Shown here: piece by piece, positions 8,974 to 18,108 of the stretch
How positions within the stretch are numbered: the stretch's first letter is position 1
Layout of the letters: each line of letters starts with the position of its first letter
Source: CAZXWK01 sp964644675
GTDB lineage: Bacteria; Actinomycetota; Coriobacteriia; Anaerosomatales; JAAXUF01
DNA: 31,408 bases
Direction: 5' to 3'
Assembly: GCA_964644675.1 (NCBI GenBank)
Contig: CAZXWK010000029.1
Coordinates: 1 to 31,408 of the forward strand
Translations under genes and position numbers: made by a program
The notes under the pieces: model-generated
Databases searched by the model: none
Told to the model about the DNA's origin: nothing
What the model saw: only the letters and a program-made list of their open reading frames with translations

Positions 8974-11900
8974 CTAGCGCCTCCCGCGTGGCACCTCGAC
9001 GGGGCAGACACCTCCGGCCACAGGGCACTCTCCACATACGAAGTCGTCCCACTGTCCCAGCGCCTCGAAGTCGGGGGCCCGCATCCGGTCGTGCATGGTC
9101 TCGATCTCCTGCCCGATTCGGGCCGCATCGTCCGACGCGAACTCGAAGGTGACCTGTTGCGGTTCGCCGTCCGCTCCCACAGCCTCCGGGCGGACGAACG
9201 CGACTCGGACTCGTTCACACCCGTCGCGCAACGCGACGAGGGCGTAGCAGCGCGCCTGAAGCTCGTAGCGGTCGCGCAGTTCGCTCTCTTCACCCGAGAC
9301 GCCGGTCTTGTAGTCGACGATGAGCCCACCTGCCCCGCTCCGCCCGTACGCGTCGATCGATCCGGCGAACAGGAACGCGCCCTCGCCCATCTCGATCGCA
9401 AACGGCCACTCGCGCCGGACGTGCTCGTGCGCGGCGAGTTCCCGACCCAGAGCCGAAGCGACGAAAGCGGAGGTCGCCGCGCGCAGTCGTGCGACCTCCC
9501 CGTCGTCGAGCTCGAAGTGGCGCGCGAGTGCCGCAGTCCGCTCCTCTGAGGGCAATCGGCCCTCGGAATCCACGAGTTGGAGTACGGCATGAACCGCCGA
9601 GCCGAACGTCCGCGCGTCCCCGGACTCGCTCGCACGCACCCTGCCCAGACGCAGGATCTTCTCGGCCCAGAACCGCTTGGCGCACCGCTCGAACAGGCCG
9701 AGGTCGCTGTAGGACAGCACGGGAGGCGGTTCCCATATCGGAGCCGGCGTCTCCGCCGCGCCTTCGGCTGCACACGGTTCGACCGATCGATCGGGCGGAT
9801 CAGCCGCCTCGCCTTCGATCAGCTTCCCACCGGAGGCATCCTTCGGTTCGGCGCCGTCCTCGGCGTCCTCGGCCACGGGATTCGCCTCGACATCCCCCGC
9901 GGAGAGTTCTTCGTAGGCGACCGGGACGCCGCCGAGCCTCGGCCCGTCGTCGCCGTCCTCGAGTCCGATCTCGACGAGCGCGAGCCGGAGCCGCTCGAGC
10001 ATCGAACGGGCCTCCTCCGCCGCGACTTCCTTGTCCAGCTTCCCGCTGCCCGTCAGCACGAGCACCTCCCGCGCGCGGGTGCATGCCACGTAGAAGAGCC
10101 GCTTCATCTCCTCGTTCGAGGCCTCGAGTTCCGCCCCGTGCATCGCCGAGAACAGCCCCGACTTGCGGGCCTGCGAGCTGCCGCCGTCCGACGATGGCAG
10201 CGTGACGGCCAGCTTCATCCGCTCCCCGTCTTCCTGCCACCTCGCCATGCCGCCGGGCCCGGGTGCGGCCGTCCCCAACTCGGGTACCGCTACCACCGGG
10301 AACTCGAGCCCCTTCGACGCATGGATGCTCATGATCGTGACGGCAGGGCTGTCATCGTCAGCGAGCGAGGCCGGAGATTCGTGGTCCTTGAACGCCTCTT
10401 TGGCCGCCAGGTATGACTCGAACTCGGCCGGACCCGCGCCCCCCGCGGACTCGAACTCGTCAGCCATGCGAGCGAGCTTCAGAACGCTCGCGTATGCCTG
10501 CCTGCCGGAGTCGCCCGAAGCGAGCAGGATCAGGTCGAGGTCGCTCTCCTCGACGGCCCTCAGCAGCAGCTCCGAGAGCGGCGCCCGGCCCACGCGCTCG
10601 CGAGCCCGTTCAACCAGCCCGCGAACCGCTCCGGCACGCTCCGCACCCTCGGCGTCCAAGGCTGGTCCGTCCTCTGCGAGCGCGGCCCACAGTGAGCGGC
10701 GGGCGCCGTCCTCCGGGTTCGCGAGGCGCCACAGTGCGTCATCCGACAGCCGCCCCATCGACGAGATGAGAAGCTCGGCGATGGCACGATCGTCGAGCGG
10801 GTTCGCAACAGCGCGCAGGAACGAGCGCAGATGCACGACTTCACGCACGGAGAAGAAGCGCCCGCCGCCGACGATCATCGTCTCGAACCCGCGCTCCCTG
10901 AGCGCATCGGCGTAGGCATCCGCATGCGTATACGCACGGACGAGCACGACCATGTCTGAGGGCCGAACGCCGAACCGGTCCCGCAGTTCGGCGAACTGAT
11001 CGGCGATCGTCGCGCTCTCGACCGCACGCGAAGCCTCCCCCGCCCGGCTGCAGTCCACGAGGGTCATCCGGATCCTGGGAGTCCCGACGTCGACGAGCGG
11101 CGGCTCGGGCTCGATGCGCCGAGGCACCAGCGGGAGGAGTTCGGCGCCGAACAACGCGTCGCTGCCGAACACGGCGTTCGCGAAGTCGAGGACGTCGGCA
11201 TGCGAGCGGTAGTTGTCCTTGAGTGAGATCCGACGGGCCCCGCGCCGCAGCATGTCGGCCACGTGGCCGCGGTAGACATCGAGGTCCGCGCCTCGAAAGC
11301 GGTAGATCGACTGGCGTTCGTCGCCGACGGTGCACAGGTTGTCCTCGGCGACCGACTGCACGATCTCGAGCTGCAGCCGGTCGGTGTCTTGGAACTCATC
11401 GACCATGGCGAGCCGGAGACCCGACGCGATCCGCTCTTTGATATCCGGCCGTTCCTTGAAGAGAGTGCGCACCCCCGACTGAAGGTCGTCGAAGTCGAGC
11501 TTCCCCCGCTCCCGCTTGGCGCGCTCGTACCGCTCCGCGTAGCCGGCGACGACGCGCCGTAGCGCCCGCGCGTAGGGGGCGGATGCCGCCGCGGCCGCAT
11601 CCGCGGTGAGGCGCGCCACCTCGGCCTTGAGGCGCTCGACGTGCTCCTGGGTCGCGCGACAACGGCCCTTCGGTTCGCCAGAGCTCAGCGCCTCCCAGAC
11701 GCGACGCGCGAGGTCCTCGGCGGGCAGAGACTCGGGATCGATGTCGCACAGGGACGCCAGCGTACGCTCGCACGCGTCGTACTGCTTCGTCGCGGTCGCC
11801 GTGCCCAGATCGCACGCCCCGATGGCCGCCGCCGACTCCGTGAAGAGCCGGAGCGCCTCGCGATACACGACCACCGCGTCCGGAAGCTCTTCCAGTTCCA

Positions 11901-12444
11901 GATCCGAAGGAGTCAGGTCCCGCGAGACGAGCGTCGTCGCGATGCGCTCGACCGTGGCGCCGATCTCGTCGAACCCGAACCCGGCGAACAGAGCCTCTCC
12001 CTCGGGCGATTCCAGCACCGCCCGGGCCGCACCCTCGAAGGCCTCCCGCCGCAACCGCCCGGCCTCGACGGTGTCCGCCACCGAGAAGGCCGGATCGAGC
12101 CCGGCCTCGAGAGCGTAGCGCCTCAGGACGCGAGCGCAGAACCCGTGGATCGTACTGATCCAAGCGCCGTCCACCTCGAGCGCCTGCTCCTGCTTGCCGA
12201 GTGCGCGCAGCGTCGCGCGGATCCTCTCGGCAAGCTCCGCGGCTGCCTTCTCGGTGAAGGTGATGGTGAGCAGCTCATCGACGCTCGCCGGCTCCCATCC
12301 CTCGTCGACGTGCGGTTCGAGCGCCGCCGAGAACCGCTCGGCCAGTGTGCGCGTCTTGCCGGATCCGGCACCCGCTTGGATGAGCACCAGGCCCCGGAGG
12401 GCGGCGACCGCCTTGCCCTGGTCCTCGTTCAGGGCGAATCCCAT
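8974..12444 (-). CDS. addA: AddA-type helicase-nuclease (UvrD-like helicase with C-terminal PD-(D/E)XK nuclease)
   Basis: A 1156-aa subunit of a RecBCD-like enzyme that processes double-strand breaks for recombination. Superfamily 1 helicase motifs are complete: Walker A AGAGSGKT (24-31), TFTEKAAAEL (motif Ia), VDEFQDTD with Asp349/Glu350 (motif II), GDERQSIYRFRG (motif III), SIHASKGLEFPVV (motif V) and LFYVACTRARE (motif VI). The C-terminal nuclease has Asp1031 in GSIDAYG, then Asp1044-x-Lys1046 in VDYKTG and the QARCYA helix. Four cysteines flank it in the iron-sulfur pattern known from AddB: Cys921 in FERCAKRF, and Cys1137-x2-Cys1140-x6-Cys1147 near the C-terminus. The ATG directly abuts the addB stop (TAGATG), with GAGGAGG in the addB tail, so translation is coupled. 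AdnB-type naming is an alternative because both subunits carry such a nuclease. Confidence 0.9.
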   Translation of the reverse strand: MGFALNEDQGKAVAALRGLVLIQAGAGSGKTRTLAERFSAALEPHVDEGWEPASVDELLTITFTEKAAAELAERIRATLRALGKQEQALEVDGAWISTIHGFCARVLRRYALEAGLDPAFSVADTVEAGRLRREAFEGAARAVLESPEGEALFAGFGFDEIGATVERIATTLVSRDLTPSDLELEELPDAVVVYREALRLFTESAAAIGACDLGTATATKQYDACERTLASLCDIDPESLPAEDLARRVWEALSSGEPKGRCRATQEHVERLKAEVARLTADAAAAASAPYARALRRVVAGYAERYERAKRERGKLDFDDLQSGVRTLFKERPDIKERIASGLRLAMVDEFQDTDRLQLEIVQSVAEDNLCTVGDERQSIYRFRGADLDVYRGHVADMLRRGARRISLKDNYRSHADVLDFANAVFGSDALFGAELLPLVPRRIEPEPPLVDVGTPRIRMTLVDCSRAGEASRAVESATIADQFAELRDRFGVRPSDMVVLVRAYTHADAYADALRERGFETMIVGGGRFFSVREVVHLRSFLRAVANPLDDRAIAELLISSMGRLSDDALWRLANPEDGARRSLWAALAEDGPALDAEGAERAGAVRGLVERARERVGRAPLSELLLRAVEESDLDLILLASGDSGRQAYASVLKLARMADEFESAGGAGPAEFESYLAAKEAFKDHESPASLADDDSPAVTIMSIHASKGLEFPVVAVPELGTAAPGPGGMARWQEDGERMKLAVTLPSSDGGSSQARKSGLFSAMHGAELEASNEEMKRLFYVACTRAREVLVLTGSGKLDKEVAAEEARSMLERLRLALVEIGLEDGDDGPRLGGVPVAYEELSAGDVEANPVAEDAEDGAEPKDASGGKLIEGEAADPPDRSVEPCAAEGAAETPAPIWEPPPVLSYSDLGLFERCAKRFWAEKILRLGRVRASESGDARTFGSAVHAVLQLVDSEGRLPSEERTAALARHFELDDGEVARLRAATSAFVASALGRELAAHEHVRREWPFAIEMGEGAFLFAGSIDAYGRSGAGGLIVDYKTGVSGEESELRDRYELQARCYALVALRDGCERVRVAFVRPEAVGADGEPQQVTFEFASDDAARIGQEIETMHDRMRAPDFEALGQWDDFVCGECPVAGGVCPVEVPRGRR

Positions 12445-15252
12445 CTACCGCGCCTCCTCACAGATCGTCCGAGCCCCGCAGTACTGGCACGCCCGGCTCG
12501 AGTAGGGCCTCTGCGCGATGTCACCGGAACGAATCCCCGCGGCGGCGGCGCTTATCGCCTCCTCGGCTGCGGTCGTGACCGCCTCGATCTCGCTCGGCTC
12601 GCACGCGTCCGGCGCGCAGCCGTGTTCTCCCACCTCAACGAAGTCCGGGTCCCAGAACCCCCGGGCGGAGAGCGTGGAGAGCGACCGATACAACCCGCCC
12701 GCGAGCGGATCTCCGAGCAGCTCCGCGGCTACGACCCCGTAGGCCGGGATCTGCAGCAAGGCGTAGGTCGCGAACGAGCCGTGCCCGTAGACGGAGCTGG
12801 ACGACTTGTAGTCGGTGACCACGATCCGTCCGTCTCGGCGATCGATCCGATCGATGGATCCCTTCAGCGAGATCCCGCCGAGCGAGACCGGTCGTTCGAC
12901 TGCCGAGCCGAACCTGAACTCGTGCTCGACCGGGATGAATCCCGGTAGGAAGGTGGCGTCATCCTCCACGACCTGGCGCGCCCATCTCGACGCCTTGGCC
13001 AGCGCGAGCTCCTCGGCGAGACCCGCCGCAGACACGCGCGCCTCGGCATGTACCCGCGCGTCGGCATCCGCGAGCACTTCGAGAGCGTCGGCGAGCAGCG
13101 GCGGGGTCACTCGTTCGTGACCTCGGTCTTCACGCCAGGCGCGATAGAACTGCTGGAGGATGCGGTGCGTCCTCGAGCCCACCTCGGCGGCGTCCACCTC
13201 CGAGTCGATGTCGCTCGGTCTCACGGCCCGATCGAAGAACCAGGAATACGGACACTTCAGGTACGTCTCGAGTTCCGAGACGCTGAACTCCTCGGTCGCG
13301 GCGAGCTTCTCGAGTGCGGCCACCGAGTACACCACGCCTCGGTTCGGCAGCCGCGGACGGCATCGACCCGCACCCCCCCGTGCCGTGCGACGACCCGGCC
13401 CGTACGCAGGTGCCGCAGCGGCAAGGTCGTGGAGGCGGATGCGGTGCACCGTCACGTCAGGGCCGAAGTCGGGACACTCGGGATCCGAGGCGTCCCGATA
13501 GACGTCGCGCGCTTCATCGAAGGCGACGGCAGCAGCACGCTCCTCGCCCGATGAACCGGTGGCTTGGCGGACCAGGACGACCTTCTCTCTCGCGCGGGTC
13601 GTGAGCAGGTAGAAGAGCATGCGGTTGCGAAGACGCTCCTCGGCACCCGAGGCTCCTCCCAGCTCGCGCTGCAGCGCTGAGGTGAGCGAGCGGTCGTCTT
13701 CGATTGAGAACTCGGCTCCAGTGAGACCCCCGATGATGATGACGTCGAAGCGTCTCGACCGCAGTCTGCGGGCCTCGGTCACCTGTACTCGACCGGGTCG
13801 CTCGAGCGAACCGGTAGCCAGCGTCGACTTCGCCAGCGCTCGGTGCAGATCGCCACCTCCGAAGACGCCCTCCACGGCCGCGAACTCGTCCAGGACGCGC
13901 ATGAGCATTCGCTGCGCGGCTGCGTCCAGGGCACCCTCCTCGCCGTGAAGACCGCGGACGAGATGCGCGTTCGCGATCAATCGAGCTGTCAGAGATTGCC
14001 AGTCGCGCGCCGACGCCGGCGTGATCCTTCCATCGACCAGCGTGCGGATCTCACGAAGCAGGGGGCCCGCCGGCGCGTCCCGGCCACACAGATCAGCCAC
14101 GAGATCGGCGCCTGTCTTCCGATACGCCCGCCATCGGGAGTCCGCCGCCGAAACGACTTCCGCGGGCGCTCCGGCATACGGGGACTGAAGGAACGCCAGT
14201 GCCCTCTCGCGGCTGGCGGTCTCGATCCGCACGCTGTCGATCGCGGCGAGCACCGACTTGCCCAGGGGCGTAGAGCCAAAGGGAAGCGCCACATCGGCAT
14301 CGACGTCGAGCCGCTCGGATCCGAGTGCGGCGAGGAGGGCGGAGAGCCGGCTCGCGACGTTCGGGAACACGACTGCGATGCGGTCGGGTGCGGTGCCCGC
14401 AGCCACCGCCTCCGCCGCGAGTCGGGCCACGAGGGCGCACTCCGCTTCCATTCCGGCTGCGAGGCCGAACTGGACGGCCTCGGTGGGCTGCAGAGCCGGA
14501 CCTCCGCGGTACAGGGCGGCCTCGAAGGCCTCCAAGGGCGTCCTAGCCGCGCCTGTCGGCACGTGAAGTCGTGACTCGCACGCGAGTTCGAGCCGGCTCA
14601 CGAGGCCATCGAGCGCCGTCGTCGCGGGGAAGCCCTCCTCCCAGGTCAGGCCTATGAGCACCTCGTTCGTGCGCGCGAGCCCACACAGGAGCGTCTCTTG
14701 AGCGACCGAGAGGTCGTCAAACCTGTTCGCGACGACCGTTCCCCCGACCTCGGGAGCGCGCTCCGAGAGCAGCTGCGCCGCGTGGACAGCCTCTACCAGG
14801 TCGTTCTCGGCCAGGAGTCCCTGGTATGCCCGGACGACTCGCAGCATCTCCGCGGGCGCGCCAGCGGAGACGACCTCCGCGCCGGGAGGAACGGCGCGAG
14901 CGACTGAGGAGACCAGCTCGGCGAGGCCGGGATATCGTGATGAAGCGCGTAGTACCTCAAGCTCGCTCTCCCCGAGCGCCCGATCGACGAGCGCGGCGCG
15001 CACGCCGGGCTCCACTAGCCTGGTTCCGTCTCCGTGAAGCTCCCACAGCGTGGAGACCCAACGATCGAGTGTGGTGATGAGCACCCCCGGCCGTCGCAGT
15101 CGCGCGAATTCCCCACGGGCGCGTCTCACGTCCGGATCCGTCGGGAGAAGCAGGACCGGCGTCTCGGCTCGTTCGAGCGACGCCTCGATGGCAGCGTAGA
15201 GCGGTCCAGTCTTACCCGCATTTGCCCTGCCTGTGACCAGCGTCAGCGACAC
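12445..15252 (-). CDS. addB: AddB-type helicase/nuclease subunit with iron-sulfur nuclease domain
   Basis: The 935-aa partner of AddA. The N-terminus has a Walker A motif (GRANAGKT, residues 8-15), but no DExx Walker B is evident: the equivalent region reads DVIIIGGLTGAEFS. This fits AddB, where the helicase fold is a non-motor, Chi-scanning module. The C-terminal nuclease carries Asp814-x-Lys816 in VTDYKSSS, followed by QIPAYG. It is pinned by the AddB iron-sulfur cysteines Cys667 (YLKCPYSWFFDR) and Cys922-x2-Cys925-x5-Cys931 at the extreme C-terminus. At 935 aa it is shorter than the roughly 1150-aa Bacillus AddB. The GTG at 15252 was chosen because GGGGAGGG lies just before it; an ATG 12 codons upstream is the alternative. 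It follows parA-parB and a YtxH-like gene on the same strand with only 46 bp between, so it may share their transcript. Confidence 0.88.
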   Translation of the reverse strand: MSLTLVTGRANAGKTGPLYAAIEASLERAETPVLLLPTDPDVRRARGEFARLRRPGVLITTLDRWVSTLWELHGDGTRLVEPGVRAALVDRALGESELEVLRASSRYPGLAELVSSVARAVPPGAEVVSAGAPAEMLRVVRAYQGLLAENDLVEAVHAAQLLSERAPEVGGTVVANRFDDLSVAQETLLCGLARTNEVLIGLTWEEGFPATTALDGLVSRLELACESRLHVPTGAARTPLEAFEAALYRGGPALQPTEAVQFGLAAGMEAECALVARLAAEAVAAGTAPDRIAVVFPNVASRLSALLAALGSERLDVDADVALPFGSTPLGKSVLAAIDSVRIETASRERALAFLQSPYAGAPAEVVSAADSRWRAYRKTGADLVADLCGRDAPAGPLLREIRTLVDGRITPASARDWQSLTARLIANAHLVRGLHGEEGALDAAAQRMLMRVLDEFAAVEGVFGGGDLHRALAKSTLATGSLERPGRVQVTEARRLRSRRFDVIIIGGLTGAEFSIEDDRSLTSALQRELGGASGAEERLRNRMLFYLLTTRAREKVVLVRQATGSSGEERAAAVAFDEARDVYRDASDPECPDFGPDVTVHRIRLHDLAAAAPAYGPGRRTARGGAGRCRPRLPNRGVVYSVAALEKLAATEEFSVSELETYLKCPYSWFFDRAVRPSDIDSEVDAAEVGSRTHRILQQFYRAWREDRGHERVTPPLLADALEVLADADARVHAEARVSAAGLAEELALAKASRWARQVVEDDATFLPGFIPVEHEFRFGSAVERPVSLGGISLKGSIDRIDRRDGRIVVTDYKSSSSVYGHGSFATYALLQIPAYGVVAAELLGDPLAGGLYRSLSTLSARGFWDPDFVEVGEHGCAPDACEPSEIEAVTTAAEEAISAAAAGIRSGDIAQRPYSSRACQYCGARTICEEAR

Positions 15253-15298
15253 GCGCCCTCCCCTGTCTCGAGGGCGATCATGACGCATGGGTGTGACA

Positions 15299-15592
15299 TC
15301 AGTTCTGGGCCTGCGTGTAGCGCTGGACGCCCTCCCTGATCTCGCGAACCTTTCTCCAGGCGACCTCTTCGTCCCGCCCCAAGTAGTGCTCCACGCGCCC
15401 GCCGAGCACCTCGGCCGCGCTCTCCGCGCGCTCGGCCAGGCCGCGAGCCACGTCTGCCGCGCGGAGCGCTTCGCTCGCGAGCCGCTGGCGCGTGGCCTGC
15501 CCGGACGCCGGTGCGACCAACAGCCCTATGACGAAGCCCGCAACCCCGCCGACAATGAGTCCTATGGCAAGAAATTCCAGATTGCGCCGCAT
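15299..15592 (-). CDS. YtxH-like small membrane protein
   Basis: A 97-aa protein with one membrane helix near the N-terminus (about residues 7-29, a Gly-rich FLAIGLIVGGVAGFVIG). The helix is followed by LLVAPASGQATRQRLASEA, the typical start of the YtxH/gas-vesicle-like family in which the PxSG turn precedes a long charged helix. The remaining 60 residues are a probable amphipathic or coiled-coil helix rich in Ala, Glu and Arg. The function of this family is not established. The start codon overlaps the parB stop by one base (TGATG), which implies translational coupling to the chromosome-segregation genes. The gene precedes addB by 46 bp. A single-pass anchor coupled to parB could tie segregation to the membrane, but that is speculation from position alone. 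Confidence 0.75.
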   Translation of the reverse strand: MRRNLEFLAIGLIVGGVAGFVIGLLVAPASGQATRQRLASEALRAADVARGLAERAESAAEVLGGRVEHYLGRDEEVAWRKVREIREGVQRYTQAQN

Positions 15593-16470
15593 CAGTCCTC
15601 GCCCTCCTGTACGGCCGGCTCTCCCCCGCCGGTGAGCAGCCCGTATATGCGCTCCAGCTCTTCCTCACCCTGGAAGTCGATCTCGATCTTGCCCTTGTCC
15701 TTGGCCAGCTTGACCCGCACCACGGTCCCCAGACGCCGCCTGAGCTGTCGCGCCACGGTCTTGAAGGACTTCGGCGTGACCGGCCGCGGTGCGCGCTCCG
15801 TCTGGCCGGCGACGTAGAGTCGCGCCAGATTCTCCGCTTCTCGTACCGAGAGCCCTTCGGCGACGACCTTCTCGGCAAGTCTGGCCCGTCCAGCCTCGTC
15901 CGGAACCGAGAGGACGGCTCGTGCGTGCCCTGCGCTCATGCTCCCCGAGTAGACCAGTTCCTGGACTTCCTCGGGCAGGTCCAGCAGCCTGAGCGCGTTC
16001 GTGATCGCCGAGCGGGACTTCGAGACCTTGTCGGCGAGCTCGGCCTGTGTCATCTGGTACTCGGTCAGAAGCCGCCTGTAGCCGCGGGCTTCTTCAATCG
16101 CGTTCAGGTCTCTACGCTGCAGGTTCTCGATGAGCGCGAGCTCGAGGGAACCGGTCTCATCTGTCGCGTGCACCCGTACGGGAACCCGCTCGAGCCCCGC
16201 TTGCCGAGCCGCACGCCAGCGGCGTTCTCCTGCAATAATCTGGTAATTCTCACCTAGTGGACGCACGATGATGGGCTGGAGCAGGCCCACCTTCGCAATC
16301 GAGTCCGCCAGCTCGGCGATGCCGTCGTCGTCGATGTCGGTACGAGGTTGGTCAGGGTTGGGCGCGATGAGATCGATCGCGAGTTCGTGCACGTCGGCCG
16401 TAGTCTGCGACTCCTGAGAGGCGCTCGGAATGAGTGCCGAGAGACCACGACCCAGTCCCCTCTTAGACAC
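15592..16470 (-). CDS. parB: Chromosome-partitioning protein ParB (Spo0J family)
   Basis: This 292-aa CTP-dependent DNA clamp loads at parS, spreads over flanking DNA and directs origin segregation with ParA. Visible elements are the basic N-terminus (KRGLGRGLSALIP, the ParA-stimulating peptide), the CTP-binding block GERRWRA (81-87), LIENLQR (113-119) and the helix-turn-helix MTQAELADKVSKSRSAITN (140-158). The C-terminal dimerisation region includes IEIDFQGEEELERIYGLL. The GTG start overlaps the end of parA by 8 bases (GTGTCTAA), and the stop overlaps the next gene by one base. Two parS sites lie 1.6 kb upstream at rsmG. All parts expected of a functional ParB are present. Confidence 0.96.
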   Translation of the reverse strand: MSKRGLGRGLSALIPSASQESQTTADVHELAIDLIAPNPDQPRTDIDDDGIAELADSIAKVGLLQPIIVRPLGENYQIIAGERRWRAARQAGLERVPVRVHATDETGSLELALIENLQRRDLNAIEEARGYRRLLTEYQMTQAELADKVSKSRSAITNALRLLDLPEEVQELVYSGSMSAGHARAVLSVPDEAGRARLAEKVVAEGLSVREAENLARLYVAGQTERAPRPVTPKSFKTVARQLRRRLGTVVRVKLAKDKGKIEIDFQGEEELERIYGLLTGGGEPAVQEGED

Positions 16471-17260
16471 GGTCCACCACTTCCTTTGCCAGGTTCAGGT
16501 ATGCCTCGGCACCCTTTCCGGACGGGTCGTAGAGCGAAACCGGCTTGCCGAAGCTCGGAGCCTCGGACAGCCGCACGGTCCGCGGTATGAGCGTCTTGAA
16601 TACCTTGTCTTCGAAGAAGTCCTGGACTTCCTCGACGACCTGCTGCGCGAGCTTCGTGCGAGAGTCGTACATGGTCATGACGACCCCGAACACTTCGAGC
16701 TCCGGATTGAGATGCGTCTTGACCAGTCGAACGCTGTCGAGAAGCTTCGAGAGCCCCTCGAGTGCGTAGTACTCGCACTGGATCGGGATGACGAGCCCTT
16801 CCGCCGCCGTGAGCGCGTTGATCGTGAGCAGCCCGAGTGACGGAGGGCAGTCGACGATGATGAAGTCGAAGTCGTCAGCCACCGGCTCCAGTATCGACTT
16901 CAGTCGTGTCTCGCGACTGAACGTGGAGACCAGCTCGATCTCGGCGCCGGCGAGTTGTATGGTCGCAGGCACAACGAACACATGTTCGACTTCGACCGGC
17001 TCGATGATCTCGGCGATGTCCGTATCGCCCAGCAGGGCGTTGTAGATGCACAACTCCCGCTGATTCTTGTTGAGACCGAACCCGGATGTGGCGTTTCCCT
17101 GGGGATCCAGATCGACCAGCAGTACCTTGTTGCCCAGCTGGCCGAGGCACGCCGACAGGTTCACCGCAGTGGTGCTCTTGCCGACGCCACCCTTCTGGTT
17201 CACGACAGCGAACTGCCGACAGCGACCCGAGCGTGCTCGCTCGGCTGTGCCGTAGTCCAC
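16463..17260 (-). CDS. parA: Chromosome-partitioning ATPase ParA (Soj)
   Basis: This 265-aa ParA-family ATPase binds DNA non-specifically as an ATP dimer and pulls ParB-parS complexes apart. The deviant Walker A motif KGGVGKST (residues 23-30) carries the signature lysine. Walker B is in FDFIIVDCPPSLGLLT, and the later blocks VIPIQCEYYALEGL and GVVMTMYDSRTKLAQQV are standard. I place the start at GTG 17260, preceded by GAGAGAGGGGG. A GTG ten codons upstream (17290) is possible but would add a non-conserved extension. The gene follows rsmG by 66 bp and overlaps parB by 8 bp, the usual rsmG-parA-parB order near origins. Confidence 0.95.
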   Translation of the reverse strand: MDYGTAERARSGRCRQFAVVNQKGGVGKSTTAVNLSACLGQLGNKVLLVDLDPQGNATSGFGLNKNQRELCIYNALLGDTDIAEIIEPVEVEHVFVVPATIQLAGAEIELVSTFSRETRLKSILEPVADDFDFIIVDCPPSLGLLTINALTAAEGLVIPIQCEYYALEGLSKLLDSVRLVKTHLNPELEVFGVVMTMYDSRTKLAQQVVEEVQDFFEDKVFKTLIPRTVRLSEAPSFGKPVSLYDPSGKGAEAYLNLAKEVVDRV

Positions 17261-17326
17261 TCCGCCCCCTCTCTCCGAACGACAGGTCACAGGGGGCAGT
17301 ATAGACCGTCGGTCCCGCCGGGGGAA

Positions 17327-18064
17327 CTACGCCAGGGGAGAATGCTGTGCGAGCCCCGTACGCCGAGGCAGCTTCAGGGAGGGCTCGCGGACCTTCGAGT
17401 AGCAGACGATGGTGCGCTCGCCGCGGTCGCCCGGCAGCTGGGCAGGCCGCAGCGACAGTCTCGATAGACCCACGATCGCGGCCACTTCGTCTCCGCGATT
17501 GAGCTCAGAAGCGTCCATTCTGCCCTTGAGGCATACCAGTCTTCCGCCTGCGGCGAGGAGGGGAGCCGCCAATTCAACGAGACTGGGAAGCTGGGACACC
17601 GCCCGAGCGGTGACGACCTGATACGCTCCCCCTTCTGTGGCCGCATGCTCCTCGGCACGCTCCCCGATCGCGACCACGCTATCCGAGAGCCCGAGCCGTT
17701 CGACAATCGACTGCACCGCGCTCGCCTTCTTCTTAACGGAGTCGAGCAGCGCGGCTCCTCGGCCGGAGGCAATCGAGAGCGGAAGCCCTGGGAAGCCACC
17801 TCCGGTGCCTATGTCCAGAATGCGGCCGGCCGCGGCGCCATCTACCTCGGAAAGAGCGAGGAGAGAGTCAGCGACGTGAAGGTACGCCGCCTCCAGCGGG
17901 TCGTCGATCCGGGTCAGATTCAGTACCTGGTTGAGTTCGAGCACTGCATCGAGATGTGCGGCCAGAAGGGGGAGAGCGGTGCCAGACACTTCGATGTCGC
18001 ACTCCCGGAGAGCAAGCGCGATCACTGCAGCTGTGTCCGACGCGTAAGGTTTCACGTGAAACAT
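17327..18064 (-). CDS. rsmG: 16S rRNA (guanine527-N7)-methyltransferase RsmG (GidB)
   Basis: A 245-aa class I SAM methyltransferase that modifies G527 of 16S rRNA. The SAM-binding loop is DIGTGGGFPGLPL (84-96). Upstream, LNLTRIDDPLEAAYLHVADSL (48-68) matches the family block (NLT-x-I, H-x-x-DSL), and VTARAVSQLPSLVEL is the later conserved stretch. The start ATG at 18064 is preceded by AGAGGG. Its first five codons (MFHVK) are written by the parS palindrome at 18048-18063, a coincidence known from other bacteria with a parS inside gidB. An ATG at 18109 gives a 15-residue extension and overlaps the second parS; I consider it less likely. The C-terminal tail after LPGDRGERTIVCYSK is slightly longer than typical. 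Loss-of-function changes in RsmG give low-level streptomycin resistance in other bacteria. Confidence 0.94.
   Translation of the reverse strand: MFHVKPYASDTAAVIALALRECDIEVSGTALPLLAAHLDAVLELNQVLNLTRIDDPLEAAYLHVADSLLALSEVDGAAAGRILDIGTGGGFPGLPLSIASGRGAALLDSVKKKASAVQSIVERLGLSDSVVAIGERAEEHAATEGGAYQVVTARAVSQLPSLVELAAPLLAAGGRLVCLKGRMDASELNRGDEVAAIVGLSRLSLRPAQLPGDRGERTIVCYSKVREPSLKLPRRTGLAQHSPLA
18048..18063. promoter_or_regulatory. parS: parS site 1 (ParB-binding centromere)
   Basis: The sequence GGTTTCACGTGAAACA contains a perfect 14-bp palindrome (18049-18062) and differs from the parS consensus only at the first base. It covers the first codons of rsmG. ParB and ParA are encoded just downstream. 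Confidence 0.93.
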
Positions 18065-18108
18065 CCTTCCCTCTACGTGCCACGGATGATAGCACGCACC
18101 TCGGTCCA

